Source: a virus. From it: a stretch of 20,938 bases of DNA. The notes under the pieces were generated by a model. The model made no database searches. It was not told where the DNA came from and saw only the letters and a list, made by a program, of their open reading frames with translations. A program made the translations under genes and the position numbers. Positions 18,819 through 20,938 of this stretch are shown piece by piece. The DNA is taken from IMG/VR virus record IMGVR_UViG_3300034272_002176, positions 1 to 20,938 of that record. One strand, written 5' to 3'. How positions within the stretch are numbered: position 1 is the stretch's first letter; each line of letters begins with the position of its first letter.

Positions 18819-20830
18819 ACGAAGATAAACTTTCCCTAATCCACCAAGCTGCGAGGGCAGAGTTCGACCAGATCCAAGGTGCGATGTATCAAGAGCGCAT
18901 GAACTGCCTTGGTGACCGTAGGTTTTGCTCGCTGGCAGGCGCACAATGGGAAGGCCCTCTTGGCGATCAGTTTGAGAACAAGCCTAGGTTCGAGGTAAAC
19001 AAGATCCACATGGCGGTGCTTCGGATCATCAACGAGTATCGTAATAATCGGATCACAGTGAACTTCTCTTCCAAAGAAGGAGAAGAGTACGACAAACTCG
19101 CTGACACTTGTGCCGGTCTTTACAGGGCAGATGAGCAGGACTCAGGGGCAGAGGAAGCCTACGACAATGCCTTTGAAGAGGCTGTTATGGGTGGTTTCGG
19201 GGCTTGGAGGCTGAGGACTGAGTACCAGAACGAAGAAGACCCGGAGGACGACAAGCAGCGTGTCTGTATTGAGCCAATCTTCGACGCTGATACAAGTGTC
19301 TACTTCGACCTAGGCGCCAAGCGGCAGGATAAGGCAGATGCCAAGCGGTGCTTTGTGCTCACCAGCATGACTCGTGAAGCCTACAAGGCTGAGTACGACG
19401 ATGACCCCGCGACCTGGCCCAAGACGATTACGCGCTCCCAGTTTGACTGGTATACACCCTCTGTTGTCTACGTCGCTGAGTACTACAAGGTGGAGGAAGT
19501 TTCTGAGCAGATTCGTATCTACAAGGACTTCAATGGCGAAGAAGAGTCGCTCCGGCCGGAAGAACTGTACAAGGAAGAGGAAATGCTTGCCACTGGCTGG
19601 AAAGAAGTCCGGCGCAAGAAGGTTAAGACGCGCAAGGTGCGTAAGTACATCATGTCAGGGGCAAAGATCCTTGAAGACTGTGGGTACATCGCCGGCAAGA
19701 ACATCCCCATCATCCCCGTGTACGGGAAGCGTTGGTTCGTAGACAACGTCGAGCGTTGCATGGGGCACGTCAGGCTGGCAAAGGACGCCCAGCGCCTTAA
19801 GAACATGCAGCTTTCCAAGCTGGGCGAGATCAGTGCGCTCTCTGCGATGGAGAAGCCGATCCTCGTCCCTGAACAGGTGGCGGGACACCAGTTGATGTGG
19901 GCAGAGGATAACCTCAAGAACTACCCTTACCTGCTCATCAACACGCTTACCGACGCCAATGGCAACCCCATGGCGGCTGGTCCCGTGGCCTACACTAAGC
20001 CTCCCGCTCTGCCGCCCTCTATGGCTGCTCTCCTTCAGTTGACTGAAGTAGACATGCAAGAGATCCTCGGCTCCCCAGGGCAGGGAGACAAGATGGTGAG
20101 TCATCTCTCTGGCAAGACCGTTGAACTCGTCCAGCAGCGGCTTGACATGCAGACCTTCATCTACATGTCTAACATGGCAAAGGCTGTGAAGCGTTGTGGC
20201 GAAATCTGGCTGTCTATCGCTCGTGACATTTTCATCGAAGAAGGCCGCAAGATGAAGACCGTTCACGAGTCTGGCAAGATGGAGCCAATCGAGCTAATGA
20301 AGCCAGTCGTCAATGAAGAAGGCGAGATCGAGTACGAAAACGACATGTCGTCTGCCGAATACGATGTTGTCGTCACTGTTGGCCCTGCCAGCTCCACTAA
20401 GCGGCTCGCTACTGTACGGGCGCTAACCGACATGATGACCATGACTCAAGACCCTGAGATGACTCAGGTGCTCTCTGCTATGGCTATGCTTAACATGGAA
20501 GGCGAAGGGATCAGTGATGTTCGCGACTACTTCCGTAAGAAGCTTCTCATGATGGGAGTTCTCAAGCCTACAGAGGCAGAGGCGCAGGAAATGGCTATAG
20601 CGGCTCAGAATGCCCAGCCTGACCCGCAGGCGCAGTACTTGCAGGCTGCGAGTGAAGAAGCCATTGCACGGGCTTCTAAAGCGCAAGCAGACAGTATTCT
20701 TGCTGTTGCTAAAGCTGAAGAGGCACGCGCCAAGACAACTGAGACGCTTTCCAAGGTCAGCACAACCGATCAGGACCGTATCTTTGCGCTTGCTGATCGT
20801 TTGACTCAGCCTGCGCAGCCAATGCAATAG
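18815..20830 (+). CDS. P22-like portal protein
   Basis: The protein has 671 residues, close to the P22 portal at about 725. It starts in an ATGA overlap with terL. Features of this family visible here are an N-terminal helical part with GDRRFCSLAGAQW and VNKIHMAVLRIINEYRNNRI, an acidic central region, PIIPVYGKRWFVDN near the middle, and a long helical C-terminus (about 580-660) rich in Ala, Glu and Lys, like the P22 barrel helix. The portal forms the dodecameric ring through which terminase pumps DNA and to which the tail attaches. No frameshift or truncation is seen. Confidence 0.9.
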   Translation: MNEDKLSLIHQAARAEFDQIQGAMYQERMNCLGDRRFCSLAGAQWEGPLGDQFENKPRFEVNKIHMAVLRIINEYRNNRITVNFSSKEGEEYDKLADTCAGLYRADEQDSGAEEAYDNAFEEAVMGGFGAWRLRTEYQNEEDPEDDKQRVCIEPIFDADTSVYFDLGAKRQDKADAKRCFVLTSMTREAYKAEYDDDPATWPKTITRSQFDWYTPSVVYVAEYYKVEEVSEQIRIYKDFNGEEESLRPEELYKEEEMLATGWKEVRRKKVKTRKVRKYIMSGAKILEDCGYIAGKNIPIIPVYGKRWFVDNVERCMGHVRLAKDAQRLKNMQLSKLGEISALSAMEKPILVPEQVAGHQLMWAEDNLKNYPYLLINTLTDANGNPMAAGPVAYTKPPALPPSMAALLQLTEVDMQEILGSPGQGDKMVSHLSGKTVELVQQRLDMQTFIYMSNMAKAVKRCGEIWLSIARDIFIEEGRKMKTVHESGKMEPIELMKPVVNEEGEIEYENDMSSAEYDVVVTVGPASSTKRLATVRALTDMMTMTQDPEMTQVLSAMAMLNMEGEGISDVRDYFRKKLLMMGVLKPTEAEAQEMAIAAQNAQPDPQAQYLQAASEEAIARASKAQADSILAVAKAEEARAKTTETLSKVSTTDQDRIFALADRLTQPAQPMQ

Positions 20831-20864
20831 TTAAATTCTATTGCGTTGAGATAGTTTTAGACAT

Positions 20865-20938
20865 ATGAATAGCACCACACCGGCAGAAGATAAAGCAACA
20901 GAAGAAGTATCCGATAAGATTGAAGTCGTAACAGAGGC
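20865..20938 (+). CDS. Start of the next late gene (3' partial)
   Basis: An open frame starts at the ATG at 20865 and runs off the window. The visible 24 residues are polar and acidic (STTPAEDKATEEVSDKIEV), as in the N-termini of scaffolding or capsid-assembly proteins that follow portals in P22-like phages. That identity is inference from position. The 34-base gap after the portal gene has no clear ribosome-binding site. Confidence 0.45.
   Translation, partial: MNSTTPAEDKATEEVSDKIEVVTE

Noticed and set aside
19655-20266. Long minus-strand frame of 203 codons inside the portal gene
   Set aside because: It lies wholly antisense to a portal gene with clear family features and shows no recognisable domain; judged a shadow of biased codon use.

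Overview
This window is a piece of a tailed double-stranded DNA bacteriophage or a closely related prophage. The packaging and portal proteins look most like the P22-type podovirus lineage: a terminase large subunit with intact ATPase and nuclease motifs is followed by a 671-residue P22-like portal. No integrase, tRNA, rRNA, insertion sequence or CRISPR array was found. The host cannot be named. Most genes lack a clear Shine-Dalgarno sequence, many start in an ATGA or GTGA overlap with the gene before, and several leaders are A/C-rich. This points to a host that starts translation largely without Shine-Dalgarno pairing, which is an inference.

Layout. (1) 1-2019, plus strand: two beta-helix tail proteins, the first cut by the window edge. 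(2) 2024-4788, plus: a lysis and accessory block with several small membrane proteins (holin candidates), a proline-rich gene overlapping one of them out of frame, a metallophosphoesterase, two small unknowns and a GH24/pesticin-like endolysin. (3) 4789-12251, plus: an early block opened by a promoter whose -10 lies inside a palindrome, then a Cro-like regulator, a Cas4/AddB-like nuclease, a Tad2/DUF2829-like protein, a RuvC-like resolvase, a RecT-like annealing protein, a DUF669-like ssDNA-binding candidate, a DnaB-N/RepA-like helicase, and a winged-helix initiator that carries an iteron array inside its own gene (a lambda-O-like origin). A string of small, mostly helical genes follows. (4) 12324-15232, minus: an accessory island of at least seven small genes, bounded on the left by a strong two-way terminator and containing a second one. 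It carries a duplicated leader block, palindromes and a pentamer repeat. (5) 15573-20938, plus: small terminase, a long gene-poor stretch full of hairpins and repeats, terminase large subunit, portal and the start of the next gene.

The early genes form a coherent recombination and replication module: nuclease, annealing protein, ssDNA-binding protein, resolvase, helicase, initiator and origin. The late genes cover DNA packaging, tail and lysis. The most unusual parts are the four-iteron origin at 10579-10718, the repeated two-hairpin RNA-like modules with invariant GAGAGA loops at 16856-17038, the terminator abutting the large terminase start codon, and the Tad2-like candidate anti-defence gene.
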